Source: Catonia carolina (lineage: Eukaryota; Arthropoda; Insecta; Hemiptera; Achilidae). Taken from it: a stretch of 64,000 nt of DNA. Location of the stretch: contig JAQMRL010000004.1 in the NCBI GenBank assembly GCA_035578175.1, forward strand, positions 38,494,901 to 38,558,900, in the 5' to 3' direction. Below the pieces are notes generated by a model. That model was not told the DNA's origin, made no database searches, and was given only the letters and a program-made list of their open reading frames with translations. A program made the translations under genes and the position numbers. Below are positions 10,848-21,009 of the stretch, piece after piece (position 1 is the stretch's first letter; each line of letters starts with the position of its first letter).

Positions 10848-11010
10848 GGTGTGAAATACACACGATTTCTCTTGCCAGTGCAAATAATGAACAATATAAT
10901 CTAATATTAGTTATAAAACATTAGAAATCAACAAAAAACTAACCTCAAAAACATAACCTAGTTTTAATCATGAGTGAAAGACGCATTGAAAATCAACCTC
11001 GGCTTGGCTT
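10848..11010 (-). repeat. 1-kb repeat, 3' fragment
   Basis: On the minus strand this matches the last 160 bp of the family, including the TTAATCATGAGTGAAAGACG block and the terminal GTGTGAAA hairpin region. Confidence 0.6.
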
Positions 11011-12100
11011 AACACGGACAATCACTCCTATATTGTTTCTTCCTCTGGTGATTCATTCTGATGTTAACAATATTCTTTTTCAGCACTAATTTGTTTAATA
11101 TGCAAAGTGTTTATTTGCTTGCAACATGTAAGGTTGTATGAGGAGTTAAACGTATTAGGTTTAATTTGCCGTGAAGCGCAGCGGTGGAGGGTTGCTAATG
11201 CATAGTAAACATAAAATAATCTTATTAAATGATGCATAATAACACCATATATAATTATATTGTAGGTTTCCATTTTATAGTTTCATTACGGAAATGAAAC
11301 TAAATAAACATTTTTACACTGCGCGTCTATATACAGAAAATGTAAATAAAATGGAATAGCCGATTTAGAAATAGTGCTGAAATTTTTCCAGTGCTTTCAT
11401 GATCATATCAAACCATTAGAGTGAATGTGAAATGGTGCAAAAAGAGAAAAAAAATAAAAAATATAAAAAGAAGGAGAGTATTAAAAATGAGAGGTGAAAT
11501 GGAAAAACAGAAGAAGGGGAATATCATAGAGTTTAGTGACCATTTACACTGGCAGTCATGGGGCCATGTAGCATCGAGCTATGGGCTGTAACCTAATTTT
11601 CCACTCAGCAAGGGAGAGAACCCAAAAACGTGAGAGAGTAAATGGTGTAAGAGAAACAGAGATAGATAGAAGTATGTGTGTGAGGGGAGAGTCCTAAAGG
11701 GGAGAGGGGCAATTGTATGTTAAGCCAGCTGAATCTAACAAGACATGTCTGGCCTAAATACGAACGAACGCAGGCGTATTATTTACGTTCTCTACAATAA
11801 ATTTTGTACAGAAAATAAATTTTATAATGTGTTTAAATTTAAAAGCGTTTGAACTTTTCTTTTATTGAAATATAACTCTTTAATCCATTTTTTATTAAAA
11901 ATTTAGTCCAGACCTACATGTACACACTAACAAGTATGTGGCCTGATTAACAATACATTTAAAAATTCACACTAAGCTTTGGTCATTGTATCTTTATTTT
12001 TGCTTAAGATCAAAATCGTCTAGTAGTTCTACAGCTCTTGTTGGAATTTGGCTCCTCTACAGTTCTTTCTCCTCCAATTCCCTCTGCTATTTTCAATTGT
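11011..12100. other. Intergenic stretch, purine-rich in part
   Basis: 11440-11520 is rich in A and G. No gene or known repeat is visible. Confidence 0.35.
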
Positions 12101-12119
12101 CCTCCACCCTCTTGCGCCT

Positions 12120-12165
12120 GCGGTGTAGTGGTCAGAACAACTGGCTTCTTTTTTAACACCATTCT
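12120..12165 (+). mobile_element. tRNA-like A-box remnant
   Basis: GCGGTGTAGTGGTCAGAACA resembles the A-box end of the tRNA-SINE heads at 58530 and 43090. No B box follows. A similar lone fragment (GGTGTAGTGGTCGGCC) lies at 15980-15995. Confidence 0.35.
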
Positions 12166-12659
12166 TCCTCGTCTCCATTAACTAGAATTTGCAAGAGTCC
12201 GACGTAAGAGAAAACAAAACTTTCACACCCATCAAAATCAAATCATTTATGATATTATCCATTCACCTCTTTTAAGTACAGCTCTACCCTCTTCTCTTGT
12301 ACAGACTTTCTTACGTATTACTTTAACCATCCTGTACCAGACAACTATACTATTGACATCTATCTGGATGCTTACTTCTTTCAACCACTTCCACTCCACT
12401 TTTTGAGTTAGAACAAATGCATGACGGTGGTGGGGTGGGGGGGGGGTTATAATGTTCATCAGTGTATGTCTGAAAGGACACCAGATAGATGCGTCCTGAA
12501 TGGTACTAACTAATGACAATAACGTTAACGTACGCACGTCCTCAGCACCGTGTGCGGACAAGACGGGAATTGAGCTGTAGAGTAGGGATCGACCTATTTT
12601 TCTTTCATATGACAACAAACCTCCTCCCTGATATAGTTGACTCCATTCTTTTAATTTCC

Positions 12660-12880
12660 GCAACTATCTCAATCTTCGGGCCTTAATGAAGCGGACTATG
12701 TCTCCGCCTGCAGTGAGAGTATTCCTCATTTTTATCTACTGTTTAGGCATCTCTTCCCTTTACCGGTTCAAAAATTCTGCCTAAAATCCGTCTTTCAAAC
12801 CTTCATGCATGTTACAATCCAACAAAGTTCACTTTCAAACCATAAGCGTCAACTGGGCGGGCTAAACACATACATATTTT
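12660..12880 (-). pseudogene. LINE C-terminal fragment
   Basis: The minus frame contains RFERRILGRIFEPVKGKRC, like the RRILR(R/K)IFGPV block that follows the polymerase in several insect LINEs. It is short and has stops. A 138-codon open frame on the same strand just downstream (12247-12663) shows nothing recognisable. Confidence 0.45.
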
Positions 12881-13255
12881 CATTTTTGTGTTTCTATTTT
12901 AAAATAATTTTATATTCTGTATAGATAGACAATTTTTAATGGATGTTCTTTCTTCAGGTAACCAATAAGAAGGAAATTTTTTGTTAACCAACGCATTTAT
13001 TACTAAAATTTACATTCTACCAGAACTACTCAATGATTTTCAATTTATTTTTCTACCGCTATGGTTTGATTATAATTCAATCTAGTTTATTTCTTGTATA
13101 GGGTCGTATAGGGTTTTAGATCACATGAGGTGATTTTAGACGTTTCTAAAAGCTCTTCTCTAATCCATATTCTCAAAATTGTTCACTGTACACTTTTCTC
13201 CTTTCTTCTGTTCACCCAGTGTTCTGTTCTTGCTCTTCACGAGAGCCCTTTAAGT
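12881..13255. other. Intergenic stretch
   Basis: No gene or repeat was recognised. Confidence 0.35.
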
Positions 13256-13518
13256 CCGTTTTTTTTTTGTCATTAGTCTCTCGACTGAATTGATGCAGTT
13301 CTCCAAGCTGTTATATCTTGCGCAAGTCGTTTCATATCTACATACCTGTAACACAATACACCTTTTGTAATTTGCTTTATATATTGTAACCTTTGCCTCC
13401 CCCTACAATTCACTCCCTCAATATTATCCTCTATTATTGAAAGACCAATACATCTGGTAAGCATCTGGAAGCATCTGGTAAGATGCTTCCATATACTTAT
13501 TTTTTCATTCACTCGCTT

Positions 13519-14222
13519 CTTCTTCTTAAAGTTCCATCTCCTATCGGAGGTTGGATATCATAATGGCTATGGTCACTTTGCTGGCTGCTGCTCTGAATAG
13601 TTGCAATGAACTACAGTTGAACCATTCTCTAAGATTCCTCAGCCAGGAGATGCGTCTTCTTCCTACGCCTCTTCTTCCTCGGATCCTTCCCTGCATAATA
13701 ATTCTCAGCAACTCATATTTTTCTCCTCTGGTTATGTGACCCAAATATTCTAGTTTTCTTTTTTTTATACTCTTCATAACTTCCAACTCCTTATTTAAAC
13801 GTCGTAGCACCTCAACATTGGTAACCTTTTGGACCCACTGAATTTTCAACATTCTCCTGTAACACCACATTTCGAACGCTTCTATCTTCATTATGTGTTG
13901 TTTCTTCAATGTCCAAGCTTCCATTCCATATAGTACGATGGAAAATACGTAACATCTTAGAGCCCTCAATCTGAGAGGCATGTGAAGGTCTTTGTTTGTT
14001 AGCATTGTCTTCAATTTTATGAATGCTTGCCTTGCAGTTTCAATTCTTACTTTAATTTCTTTGATTTGGTCATTCTTGTCATCAACCCAGGTTCCCAGAT
14101 ATTTGTATGCCTCTACTTTTTCTATTTGGGTTTGCTCTATTGTTAATGTTTCATTTCCATGTTCTGCTCTCGATACAATCATAAATTTAGTTTTTTTCTC
14201 ATTTATTCTAAGTCCATATCCA
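13519..14222 (-). mobile_element. RTE-like LINE, 5'-truncated insert
   Basis: The flanks ATTCACTCGCTT (13507-13518 and 14223-14234) are a perfect 12-bp target duplication. The minus strand ends in an (AAG)n-type tail, as in the full-length relative at 27677-30962. The piece is the last 700 bp or so of the element, lost at the 5' end as is common when reverse transcription stops early. Confidence 0.86.
13541..14182 (-). pseudogene. RTE-like polyprotein C-terminus (213 codons, open)
   Basis: The open frame runs from before YKYLGTWVDD through RCYVFSIVLYGMEAWTL, MWCYRRMLKIQW, KLEYLGHITRG and GRRGVGRRRISWLRNLREW to its natural stop. It aligns by eye with the end of the element at 27677-30962 (YLGTMI, LLYGAEAGTL, YRRMLKISW, YLGHVMR, RRRISWLHNLREW) and is less worn than its host LINE. 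The endonuclease and the catalytic YADD are missing, so it is only a fragment. It shows that this family moved after family A had been fixed here. Confidence 0.85.
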
Positions 14223-14439
14223 ATTCACTCGCTTAAGAACCTCTAAATTACTTATTTTTTCCACCAACTTAATCTTTAACATTTTCCTATAACTCCATAT
14301 TTCAAAAGCTTATACCCGCTTCCTTTCTACAGCCGCTATCACCCACGTTTCACTACCGTATAATTCTACACTCCAAACATAGTGTTTAAGAAATTTTTCC
14401 TAATCTGTCCGTAATTGGTTGTCTGAATTTGGTTCGATT

Positions 14440-14770
14440 CATTAAGTTTTCTCGGTTTTGTCAAAATCCTTTATAACTTCTTTAAACCATTTATCTGATA
14501 CCTTAGGTCTGTTTAGTGCCTTAAAAATTTGTTTTGTCAACCGGTTGTCATCCAATCTATACAGGTGTCCGTACAATTTTAGTCCTCTTTTTCTAATCGT
14601 TTCCATTAATTGATCATTTTCCTTGCACATTTCTTCTCGATTTCGTAACCTATATTTTCTGTATACTTTTTCGGACCCACTATCTTGCAGATGACCTTCT
14701 CAAATTTCTCTGCTTCTTTTAGACCAGCCTTCCCGGTCATTCTAAGGCACTCACTCGCGTACGGACATAC
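14440..14770 (-). pseudogene. LINE C-terminal fragment (DDNRLTKQIF type)
   Basis: The minus frame at 14442-14630 reads KLYGHLYRLDDNRLTKQIF and DKWFKEVIKDFDK. These blocks recur in other pieces here (20030-20100, 16800-17000, 44890-45110), so one old family is scattered through the window. No catalytic motif remains. Confidence 0.68.
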
Positions 14771-15970
14771 AGGTCTGATATATTATAGAGGTATGTTAAC
14801 AGGTAAATTAGTTTTTATACACAGTGTTCTACAACGTGATAAACAAATATAAAAGATTGATTCAGTTCATGTAAGGTAACGCATGTCCCTAAGTTACAAA
14901 ATAAGAAACGTTTTCTAAAACACTTCTCAACCAATATCTTTTAAATCTTTACGGTACTTTTATTGAGGTTCTTCATGTAAGCTGAGCTTTACTGACATGA
15001 TAAGTTTCACAAGAGCTTAATATTTTGTTATTTGAAGGTTTAAACATACAAAAACTTTGCTGGAAATATTTTATAAATCCATTTATATTCTAGTTTTCAA
15101 CATAGTAAAAATTAGCATGTGTGCGTGGATGAGTTGAATTTTGTGTAAAATATCGGGAAAAAATTAACCCAGAACGTTACGATAAAATGTTTCTGATGTA
15201 ATAAAAGATAATATTTTAGGACAAAGCTAACAGCAAAAACTATAATATAATATGACGAAACGAAAAATCCTTGTAAATGTGCACTTGCCTGTAATACATT
15301 ACGTGTAATATATATTTTTTAAATTATTAGAAGTTGACTAATAATAAAATTTTTTTATTTATTTGTCGATCGCATGCGTGACTTGCAATTCTTCACTTTT
15401 TAATTTGCGTAGGACGTCGTCCAAGGTTATAATAAATTCTAATACAAAGAAAGTTCGCAAATACACTAAATCATAAAATGGAATGAGGTACTGAAAAAAG
15501 ATTTGTGCAGAGGGAATATGGTGAGAAGAAAACAGCCTAAAGGAGCAATTTATCTTTGAAAATGTAACATATTTCACATTAACAGATATAAGGGTGATGG
15601 GATATCTCCTCCCTCTTCAACAGTTCTGCTACAAAATTGATGACGTATAAGAAATATTATGGGTATGTATGATGATATGCGAGTCAGCTTAACAAACGAA
15701 GGGAGCATGTTTACATGTAACGTACACTAACGGATGACAGGTAAAATGAATTTGATTATAATAAGACAATTCATGAACGCTTCTATTGCACAGTGGCAGA
15801 GTATTTGAGCTACAAATTGCAAAATTACAGGTTCAATTCATGGCATCGTTCAAACAGTTGAAGCGGGCCTACAATAAAAGAAAATTAAAAGTAAATAAGT
15901 CAAGATTAAAGATCGATTTGTACAAAATTTTGTATTGTTACAATCTTCACACGCAATCAAATTATTTTAG
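14771..15970. other. AT-rich intergenic stretch
   Basis: No gene or recognisable repeat apart from the tRNA-like scrap near 15980. Confidence 0.4.
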
Positions 15971-16019
15971 TCCCCCTCCACGGTGTAGTGGTCGGCCTCC
16001 TGGACTTCAAATTTGTTAA

Positions 16020-16555
16020 TGACTAAAGAAAAGTAGAGCAATTATATTTTAAACCTGAAATAAAATTTAAGCGATAAACTTTATACTGCACAACCCTGTG
16101 CCAAAGTAGCCACGATACCACCAACAGGAAAAGGCACAAAATATTGAGCACAGTTTCATTAACCGAGTTCATTTAATTTCCCACGCGACCTATTTGAAAT
16201 ACTCTTTAGTTTACTCAGCGGTTAAAATGATACTTAATTTATCTTTACGTTAAATTTTAGTAATATAGTTTATTATTTAAACGTTTCTCTTAAAAATCGA
16301 GAAAAGGTGGCTGCTGTGCTCTGTAAAATCCAATTCGTATAAGGAAAATGTTTTGAGAGATACTAAGAACAGACATTAAAATACAGTAATAGTAAAATAA
16401 ATATAGTAATTTATAGGATTTAAATGACTAGGGGAGATCTTTCTGAACACAATCTTGAAAAAGGGTGACCTGAAAGAAAGAAAAACGAAACTGGGTAAAG
16501 TCTTCCTGAAAGTTGGAACAGTGTGCAATAATAAACACCTCTGTATTCACACCAA
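16020..16555. other. AT-rich intergenic stretch
   Basis: Nothing recognised. Confidence 0.35.
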
Positions 16556-16559
16556 ACTA

Positions 16560-17035
16560 AGAGGCTATAACACCGTCATCAAATGTGAGGTACTGTATGG
16601 ATGGCAAACTTGAACAACAATGGTTTGTGGAAAAAGTTTAAAAATTAATGCTGAGGATGAATATTGGAACTTTAGTGAGAAGGGAATATGGAGATTCAAA
16701 CCAGTCAAGGAACTGTGTGTATATCAAGAGACTCTGTTAACCACCAAGATGAAAATAATATTTTTTTCAATGGAAACATTTAAAGAATAACTCACCAAAA
16801 GGGTCTTCGACTTCTTTGAAAAAATAAACAAAATGTGCGGTTCGAAAACCCAAAACTTGTCACAAAACCCCACCCAGAATGAAAGGGAAAACTAAACACA
16901 GGACAGAAATTTTCAACTTCTTTAAAAACAAAAAAATACCAAAATGTACGGTTCGAAAACACAAAACTTGGCAGAGAATTCTGCCGAGGATGAAAGGGAA
17001 AACTAAACATACGATAAAAATCAGTTTAGAAGTAA
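16560..17035 (+). pseudogene. LINE C-terminal fragment with internal duplication
   Basis: VIKCEVLYGWQT (about 16575-16610) corresponds to the LYGSETW block, followed after stops by LTKRVFDFFEKINK (about 16790-16830), related to the LTKQIF block of other fragments. A unit of about 105 bp, from ACTTCTTTGAAAAAATAAAC to the GAAAGGGAAAACTAAACA block, is repeated at about 16808-16898 and 16917-17008. No coding capacity remains. Confidence 0.6.
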
Positions 17036-17995
17036 AATAAAGGAATTTGAGATAATAAATCCAAAAATTTGACTTACCATGACAAAGGATACTGATTAAG
17101 AAACTTCAAGGAAAAACTTTAACATGATCCAAAGTGATTAGTTCAAAAATATAATCTTCACAGCATTTCATGAATTCCAGTAGTGACAAGCTTTTATTTT
17201 GTCACGATTTAGGATAATGCAATAAGAGTCAACCAATTTTCTTCTGTATAATAAGAGTACTTAGTAAAATGTATAGTAAACTACTTATAAAGTTCTAGTA
17301 CAGTTAAGTCCTTTCAAAGAAATCCGTTTAGATAATAAGTATCCATAAGATCGTTTTATTGAAAAATGCAAACATTAAAATATCAGTCGTTTCACCTGTA
17401 AGTGGAAAAAACAAGATGGCGGCGAAATGATTGCCAATAGAGAAATGCACGTAGAGTTATAGACAACTTGGTGAGATATTGATTGATAACGTTTCAACCC
17501 TAAGGACACAGAGAGCACACAACTTCCTCCCCCGATCTCTCTTTCAACCCATTTACTCTTTCTCTCTATCGCAACCCATTCTCTTATAAACACACATACA
17601 CAAACACACACTCTGAAGAACACTACGGTTCATTCCACTTCCTTATTCCTTCAGTCCCTCACAAGAAGGCCTCCTTTTCCCACCCAATAAACTGAGCTCG
17701 ATCGTACAAATTTCACCCGAATCCATCAAGGGACAACACCCTACATGAGAATAAGCCCTATATATATCAAGCTTCAGGCTTTGTTATCACAATAACAAAA
17801 AAAAGTCGCTGTCTATATACCTCGACTGACCATTATTTCTAAAAAAAAACAATGTATTTTGGGGAATCCATGTTTCCTATTATCTCACGCATAATCAAGC
17901 ATTGTGAAAGGTTCTCCATTAAATATTACATATCTGCATAATAAAAGCTCAAGTAAAATCGGATTAACTTCACCAAATAAGTGTGAAAAGACTAC
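17036..17995. other. Intergenic stretch
   Basis: 17510-17610 is pyrimidine-rich on the plus strand and is low complexity. Nothing else was recognised. Confidence 0.35.
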
Positions 17996-17996
17996 C

Positions 17997-17998
<2 letters not shown>

Positions 17999-18041
<43 letters not shown>
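17999..18041 (+). repeat. (TTA)n microsatellite
   Basis: A perfect run of ATT/TTA triplets of about 14 units. Confidence 0.97.
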
Positions 18042-18043
<2 letters not shown>

Positions 18044-18124
18044 AATTTTACTATATAGAATAATTACACAGTAAAATTTACAAGGAAAAGTGGAACTATT
18101 GATGGAACATACCTGTATGCTAAA

Positions 18125-18180
18125 ATTTCCATTAACATCAATGCAGAATAGATGATGAAGGATTAACAAAACAAATTTAA
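18125..18180 (+). pseudogene. LINE scrap (DDEGLTKQI)
   Basis: ATAGATGATGAAGGATTAAC translates to the DDEGLT block. The same DNA word recurs at 20036-20070. Confidence 0.5.
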
Positions 18181-18229
18181 GGGCTGTCACCGGATGGCGA
18201 CATTAAGTGGCAAACCTTATTTGTTTGGT

Positions 18230-18245
18230 GGCCCTGAAAAGGGCC
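18230..18245 (-). promoter_or_regulatory. Histone-type mRNA 3' stem-loop
   Basis: The minus strand reads GGCCCTTTTCAGGGCC followed by ACCA. This fits the metazoan replication-dependent histone stem-loop (6-bp stem, TTTC-type 4-base loop, ACC flank). In histone mRNAs it replaces the poly(A) tail and binds SLBP. A TAA stop on the same strand lies only two bases before it (18248-18250), closer than usual. No intact histone frame lies upstream (see 18246-18563). Confidence 0.6.
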
Positions 18246-18563
18246 GTTTAAGCGGTGGTCGTCTTGATGTGCAGCGTCGGTCGTAGTCGTCGTGGCGGTC
18301 GAGGAGCTGGACGACACGGCGTGTCGTCGACCAGCGGAGACATCATCTTCTTCCCTGACGGTCCGGTCGACGGCTTACGGTGACGGGTCGGCGAGCGGAA
18401 GCATCATTCTCTTTTGCGGGGTCGTCGATTAGCCTTCGCTGGAGTCTGGCAGCCGTGTGCCGTGGTGGACGTCTTGTCTGCTGCCTGGTTCGAAGTCAAA
18501 CCCTCGGAGTCTTGATTGGAATTGGATCGCCCGGCTCAGTGCAGCACTCTTTATATAGTAGCC
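18246..18563 (-). pseudogene. Possible decayed histone gene (H3-like?)
   Basis: A GC-rich island stands out from its AT-rich surroundings. On the minus strand a TATATAAAG box (about 18550-18558) faces the histone stem-loop about 310 bases downstream, roughly the size of a core-histone unit but short for H3. The stretch near 18460-18495 on the minus strand (CGAACCAGGCAG...ACGTCCACC) resembles the start of H3 coding DNA (R T K Q T A R K S T) with indels, and the start codon is lost. The rest does not align. This rests on eye alignment and could be chance; another short transcript using a histone-type end is the alternative. Confidence 0.3.
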
Positions 18564-18830
18564 GAGAGCGCTGTGGTAGAGAGCGGCTACTGGCTTGGCC
18601 TTGATGACAAAAGCCTCTGTCAGTGCGGAGCCGAAAGGTTTGTCGGGACGCCGTCAAAGGGCCTACCGCGCCGACAAAGGCCGGAAGAAGTATTGAAGGC
18701 TGGCAGCACAGTAAATGATTAATTAGAAGAGGATGGCGGTGACGGGGCTTTAGACATGATTAGCGCGCGAGACCCTCTGCCGCTGATACTTCAAGTGAGA
18801 CTGTTCCACCACACGTTCCAGTATTATATC
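18564..18830. other. GC-rich island, continuation
   Basis: GC-rich and CpG-containing up to about 18790. On the plus strand a frame from 18604 (ATGACAAAAGCC) is open for 28 codons and ends at 18690; it is rich in Arg and Lys but not recognised. It could be the shared promoter side of the locus at 18246-18563. Confidence 0.3.
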
Positions 18831-20025
18831 ATATAAGTAGTGGATTTAATAGTAAATTTAATAGCCTAAAACTTTTATTTAGCTTATTTTTTCAAAATAT
18901 TCAGCCGTTTTTGTGTTATTTAAGTTTTAAACGAGTTCTAAAAAAACATTTTCGCAAAAATTTCAAATTTTTTTCGCACTTTTCTCCAAGGTTTTGCAAT
19001 TTAGAAACTTTTTTTTATGTTTAAAATGTTTGGCACCTCTTTGTCTTTAGTGTATAGAAAGACTGCACGGTAATTAGAACGGATAAATCAAATGAACATT
19101 GGATATTTTTCACCAAGAGGTTGAAACGAACACGTTAATGTATGAGAAGTTGGAATGTGGGAGGGGGGAAGTTGCACGGTAACCCTATTTGGCTCACGGA
19201 CTAATACTTTTAGCCGTTGATGAGCTCTGCTGTTCCACGCGTTTAGACCAATCAGAACGTTTGCCAGCGTTTTCAGATTGTACAAATGTGTCAGCCTGAC
19301 AAGCATTACGTGCTCATGAGTATGAAAGCCGCAGTAGTTCACTCGTGTCTTGCATCTCGTACTAAACACATCGATTATAAAACGTATTAACATGCAATAC
19401 ATTACAATATAATCAGCTGGTTGTATGTTCATAGGTTATAATTGTTATTGCAAGACCAAAAAAATGGTTGATGAAATATATAAAAGAGCTACGAGAGCAA
19501 GTAGCCTATTGGCAACGTTGCTGGCAAGTCATTGGCTAGCTATAAAGTGGGTAGGGGGGAATGCGTATGTTCAGAGTACATCAACTTTGTAAAATAGTGA
19601 AGGTGTCTGACAAATGGTAAAGTGAGGTAAGCAACAGAAGATTATACAATAAATTTTAAGGGCGTCCATGAGGAGCAAATAAACAATGGATTATAGATGG
19701 ATATAAAGAAAAACTTTCTTATACTTCTTCGTTGCCCTCATTCCCCTGCCCTATTTATTCTTACTTCTCCGCCTCCGCCTCCTCCTTTTCCTCTACCTTC
19801 TCCTCCTCCTTCTACTTCTCTTGCTTTTTTCGCAGTTCTGAGAAGGTTCACTGAAGAGCTACTGAACCACTTACTTAGTTTTCCAGTGAGAAAATCTTCC
19901 TACCGATATTATTCCTTCTATATTCCTTTGCATTACCAATTGAAATAGCCGATATTTGATGGCTCATTATAACGTTAAAAAAATATTATAAAGAGCATCG
20001 CTGACAATGTAGTTTCTGACAAAAA
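18831..20025. other. Intergenic stretch
   Basis: Contains CCAATCAG at about 19236 and a pyrimidine-rich tract (19750-19825) that forces a proline-rich open frame. No gene was recognised. Confidence 0.3.
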
Positions 20026-20029
20026 GCTT

Positions 20030-20110
20030 CGAAGAATGGATGATAAAGGATTAACAAAACAAATTTTTAGGGAAGTAGACATCAACCTAGGTGTCTGATA
20101 AACGGTATAA
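20030..20110 (+). pseudogene. LINE scrap (DDKGLTKQIF)
   Basis: The frame RMDDKGLTKQIFREVDINLGV at about 20034-20096 belongs to the same old family as 14440-14770. Confidence 0.6.
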
Positions 20111-20325
20111 TGAAATAAAGAACTCCTTAGAGTACCGGATTGAAATGGAAGATCGTACAACAGATTTATCTGACGTGTCCGTAATGGTAATACATTTTTA
20201 TTAAAATACATAGATTATCGCTCATTTTTTTCATTATTGTCCTTTAATTTTTCCTAATTTATTTAATTAAAACAGAGCAATAAAGCCAATTTTTTGTAAC
20301 CTATTAATACTATACTTGATATTTT

Positions 20326-20684
20326 GCCCATAACCGACAGGTGGAGTGTTAAATTATTTGCACTCGATCTGCTAGTTCCAGGGCTTCAAAAATAGTTCTC
20401 TTTCATATAACATGGTCAGCCAATTATATGACTGAAGCGTTTCAGAACAGAAGAGGTAGAGGAGTAAAAAACACTAATCAGAGTTATCTCCACTAAGAGT
20501 AATAAATTTCATTACACAGCCAGACCCTGTGGTGAATGAAGTGAATGTGTCATTTACAGGGTGAAAGTAAATCTTTTCGGAGGACCTGGCATGCTGATAA
20601 AAATAGGCTACTTTCCACACAGCGAGGATGGCAATAGTAAACCACTTCATTCCTCGTTTCGCTTAGTAAAGCCTCTAAAAATTA
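20326..20684 (+). mobile_element. SINE-like (AAC)n repeat, copy 3 (3' truncated)
   Basis: Starts GCCCATAACCGACAGGTGG and follows the family to GTAAAGCCTCTAAAAATTAA, where it meets the 1-kb repeat and lacks the AAC tail. Confidence 0.7.
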
Positions 20685-20810
20685 AAACATACGCACATAC
20701 ACACCAATTACTAAAAACATGTTTTTTGGGTACAGGTGGTCTGAAAACGTGTAGATCCGGTGAAAACTCGATTTCAAAAAAATCGACATGAAGCAATACT
20801 TTCCTTCTTA
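20685..20810 (-). repeat. 1-kb repeat, copy 4, part 1
   Basis: The minus strand begins near the TG-microsatellite position (here reduced to CACATACACACC on plus) and runs to CTTTCCTTCTTA, where the Jockey-like element is inserted. The rest of the same copy lies at 25211-25219 and 25563-25600. Confidence 0.72.
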
Positions 20811-21009
20811 TTTTTTTTTATTTTTATTTTTAACGTTAATTTTATTTAGAAACTATACAGTATAACCATCCAAAAGCTTAACTAAATTTTGAAAAAAAAC
20901 AAATAACTTGATAAATAAACAGAAATATTTTTTTAAAGAATACATCCCAGTGGATAATTCAAAAGTATAGTGGATTTCAAAAAAATAAATTAATAAAAAT
21001 ATAGAACAA

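Larger units (their letters stand above)
13260..14418 (-). pseudogene. LINE tail (family A) split by an RTE-like insert
   Basis: 14235-14418 and 13260-13506 match, in order on the minus strand, the uninterrupted copy at 46696-47340. The first half holds the LYGSETWV-type block. The second reads NCRGRQRLQYIKQITK and AWRTASIQSRD before the 3' end. The break coincides with the 12-bp duplication flanking the insert at 13519-14222. Confidence 0.78.

Noticed and set aside
12247..12663. 138-codon open frame on the minus strand as a gene
   Set aside because: No domain, no codon pattern and a histidine/proline run caused by a C/G-rich simple tract. It lies next to a LINE tail.
18380..18604. 74-codon open frame starting at GTG in the GC-rich island
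   Set aside because: No ATG, no known domain, and GC-rich DNA gives long open frames by chance. The VTGRR start only resembles histone H4 superficially.
19697..19948. Proline-rich open frame
   Set aside because: The proline run comes from a pyrimidine-rich low-complexity tract and nothing else supports a protein.
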